This document shows positions 5,314 through 5,893 of a stretch of 5,893 bases of DNA, in pieces. A program made the translations under genes and the position numbers. This stretch comes from Propionibacteriaceae bacterium (GTDB taxonomy: Bacteria; Actinomycetota; Actinomycetes; Propionibacteriales; Propionibacteriaceae): NCBI GenBank assembly GCA_031254155.1, contig JAIRVA010000095.1:1-5893 (forward strand), written 5' to 3'. The notes below the pieces were generated by a model, which saw only the letters and a list, made by a program, of their open reading frames with translations, searched no databases and was not told where the DNA came from. The stretch's first letter is position 1. The number at the start of each line of letters is the position of its first letter.

Positions 5314-5893
5314 CTACGGCCGCGCGCCAACCGGGCCCAGGCCCGCCGCCCGGAGGATCCGCCACGTGAGGACGTACGCGGCGGCCACGATGGTCACGCT
5401 GGCGGAGATCAGCGTACCGATCTCGTCCGCCATCACCGCCCAGGTCAGCCAGGTGCCTTGGCAGACGACCTGGAGGATCCAGGCCCACACCGACACCCCG
5501 GTGACCTCCCGCGCGTGCATCAGCGCGATCCCCTGGCGGATCATGCCGTACACCGCCGGCACCATGGCCACGATGCCGAAGACCGCCGAACCGACGAGGT
5601 TGTCCAGGCTGACCAGCAGCGCGCCCAGGGCAAGCCCCGGCAGCAGGGTGGCGAGCGAGGTGTAACGCCCGTTGCGGCGCAGGAAATACAGCACCGTACC
5701 CGCCGTGATGAGGCTCCAGATGTTTGGCCAGATCATGTTCGGCTCGGCGAGCTTGATGCCGTGCCCCAGCCACCCGATCAGGGTCCCCAGCGTGATGACC
5801 CACGCCGCGAGGGACAGTCCGTGTGTGACCTTTGTCCGTACGACCAGGAGAAATTGGGGTACGGAGATGCCCGCGGAGACCGCCGCCCCGCAA
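5314..5893 (-). CDS. PQ-loop (SWEET/MtN3-like) membrane protein, start cut by window edge
   Basis: This is an integral membrane protein; 192 residues are visible and the start lies beyond the right edge. The first PQ-loop is clear: GISVPQFLLVVRTKVTHGLSLAAW, with the Pro-Gln pair at visible residues 12-13 and the typical G-L-S-x-x-x-W ending, followed by WPNIWSLITAGTVLYFLRR (55-73). A second repeat follows (about 105-180) with the same ending, TGVSVWAW (131-138). Its signature dipeptide reads Pro-Ala (VPAVY, 111-115) instead of Pro-Gln. About six to seven membrane helices are apparent. The two three-helix repeats resemble SWEET sugar transporters and lysosomal or vacuolar amino-acid exporters. 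The substrate cannot be told; neighbours give no hint. An internal ATG at 5736 would drop the first PQ-loop, so the true start is upstream. The stop is seven bases from the convergent HAD gene stop, leaving no separate terminator space. Confidence 0.82.
   Translation of the reverse strand, partial: CGAAVSAGISVPQFLLVVRTKVTHGLSLAAWVITLGTLIGWLGHGIKLAEPNMIWPNIWSLITAGTVLYFLRRNGRYTSLATLLPGLALGALLVSLDNLVGSAVFGIVAMVPAVYGMIRQGIALMHAREVTGVSVWAWILQVVCQGTWLTWAVMADEIGTLISASVTIVAAAYVLTWRILRAAGLGPVGARP

Noticed and set aside
5307..5345. A transcription terminator between the HAD and PQ-loop genes
   Set aside because: The gap is only seven bases. GC-rich short palindromes nearby (GGGCCC) have no T-run and lie in coding sequence.
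4862..5893. A 343-codon open frame on the minus strand through the HAD and PQ-loop regions
   Set aside because: It is antisense to the HAD gene and in the wrong frame of the PQ-loop gene. Its composition is low-complexity and shows no family.

Overview
The window looks like a chromosomal segment of a high-GC Gram-positive bacterium (Actinomycetota). I infer this from the strongly GC-rich third codon positions, the actinobacterial character of the KdpA sequence, and the tight gene packing. I cannot name a genus. There are no RNA genes, transposons, phage genes or CRISPR arrays, and the genes belong to ordinary, widespread families.

Left part (1-2341, minus strand): the 5' half of a high-affinity potassium uptake operon of the Kdp type. 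A tiny kdpF-like gene with a perfect Shine-Dalgarno site is followed by an unnamed 24-codon ORF, then kdpA, then the first 172 codons of kdpB, which runs off the left edge. Each of the three junctions is a 4-base ATGA stop/start overlap, so the whole set looks translationally coupled. A good sigma-70-type promoter lies about 45 bases upstream of kdpF.

Middle (2342-2553): a divergent control region. It holds the kdp promoter, short direct repeats, and an AT-rich symmetric dyad upstream of the plus-strand gene. That gene (2554-3948) encodes a secreted or membrane-anchored serine hydrolase of the beta-lactamase/penicillin-binding-protein fold, with a signal peptide and a C-terminal membrane tail. 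Its second active-site motif is altered.

Right part (3893-5893): an ASCH-domain protein of the YhfF type (minus) overlaps the 3' end of the hydrolase gene tail-to-tail by 56 bases. It is divergent from a Cof-type HAD phosphatase (plus), with a 52-base gap that contains an inverted repeat. The HAD gene converges, with a 7-base gap, on a PQ-loop (SWEET/MtN3-like) membrane protein that runs off the right edge.

Only the kdp genes clearly work together. The others are single transcription units on alternating strands, and nothing in the sequence ties them to one pathway. I found no convincing new multi-gene system. The most interesting points are the coupled 24-codon ORF inside the kdp operon, the dyad at 2496-2528, and the active-site change in the serine hydrolase.
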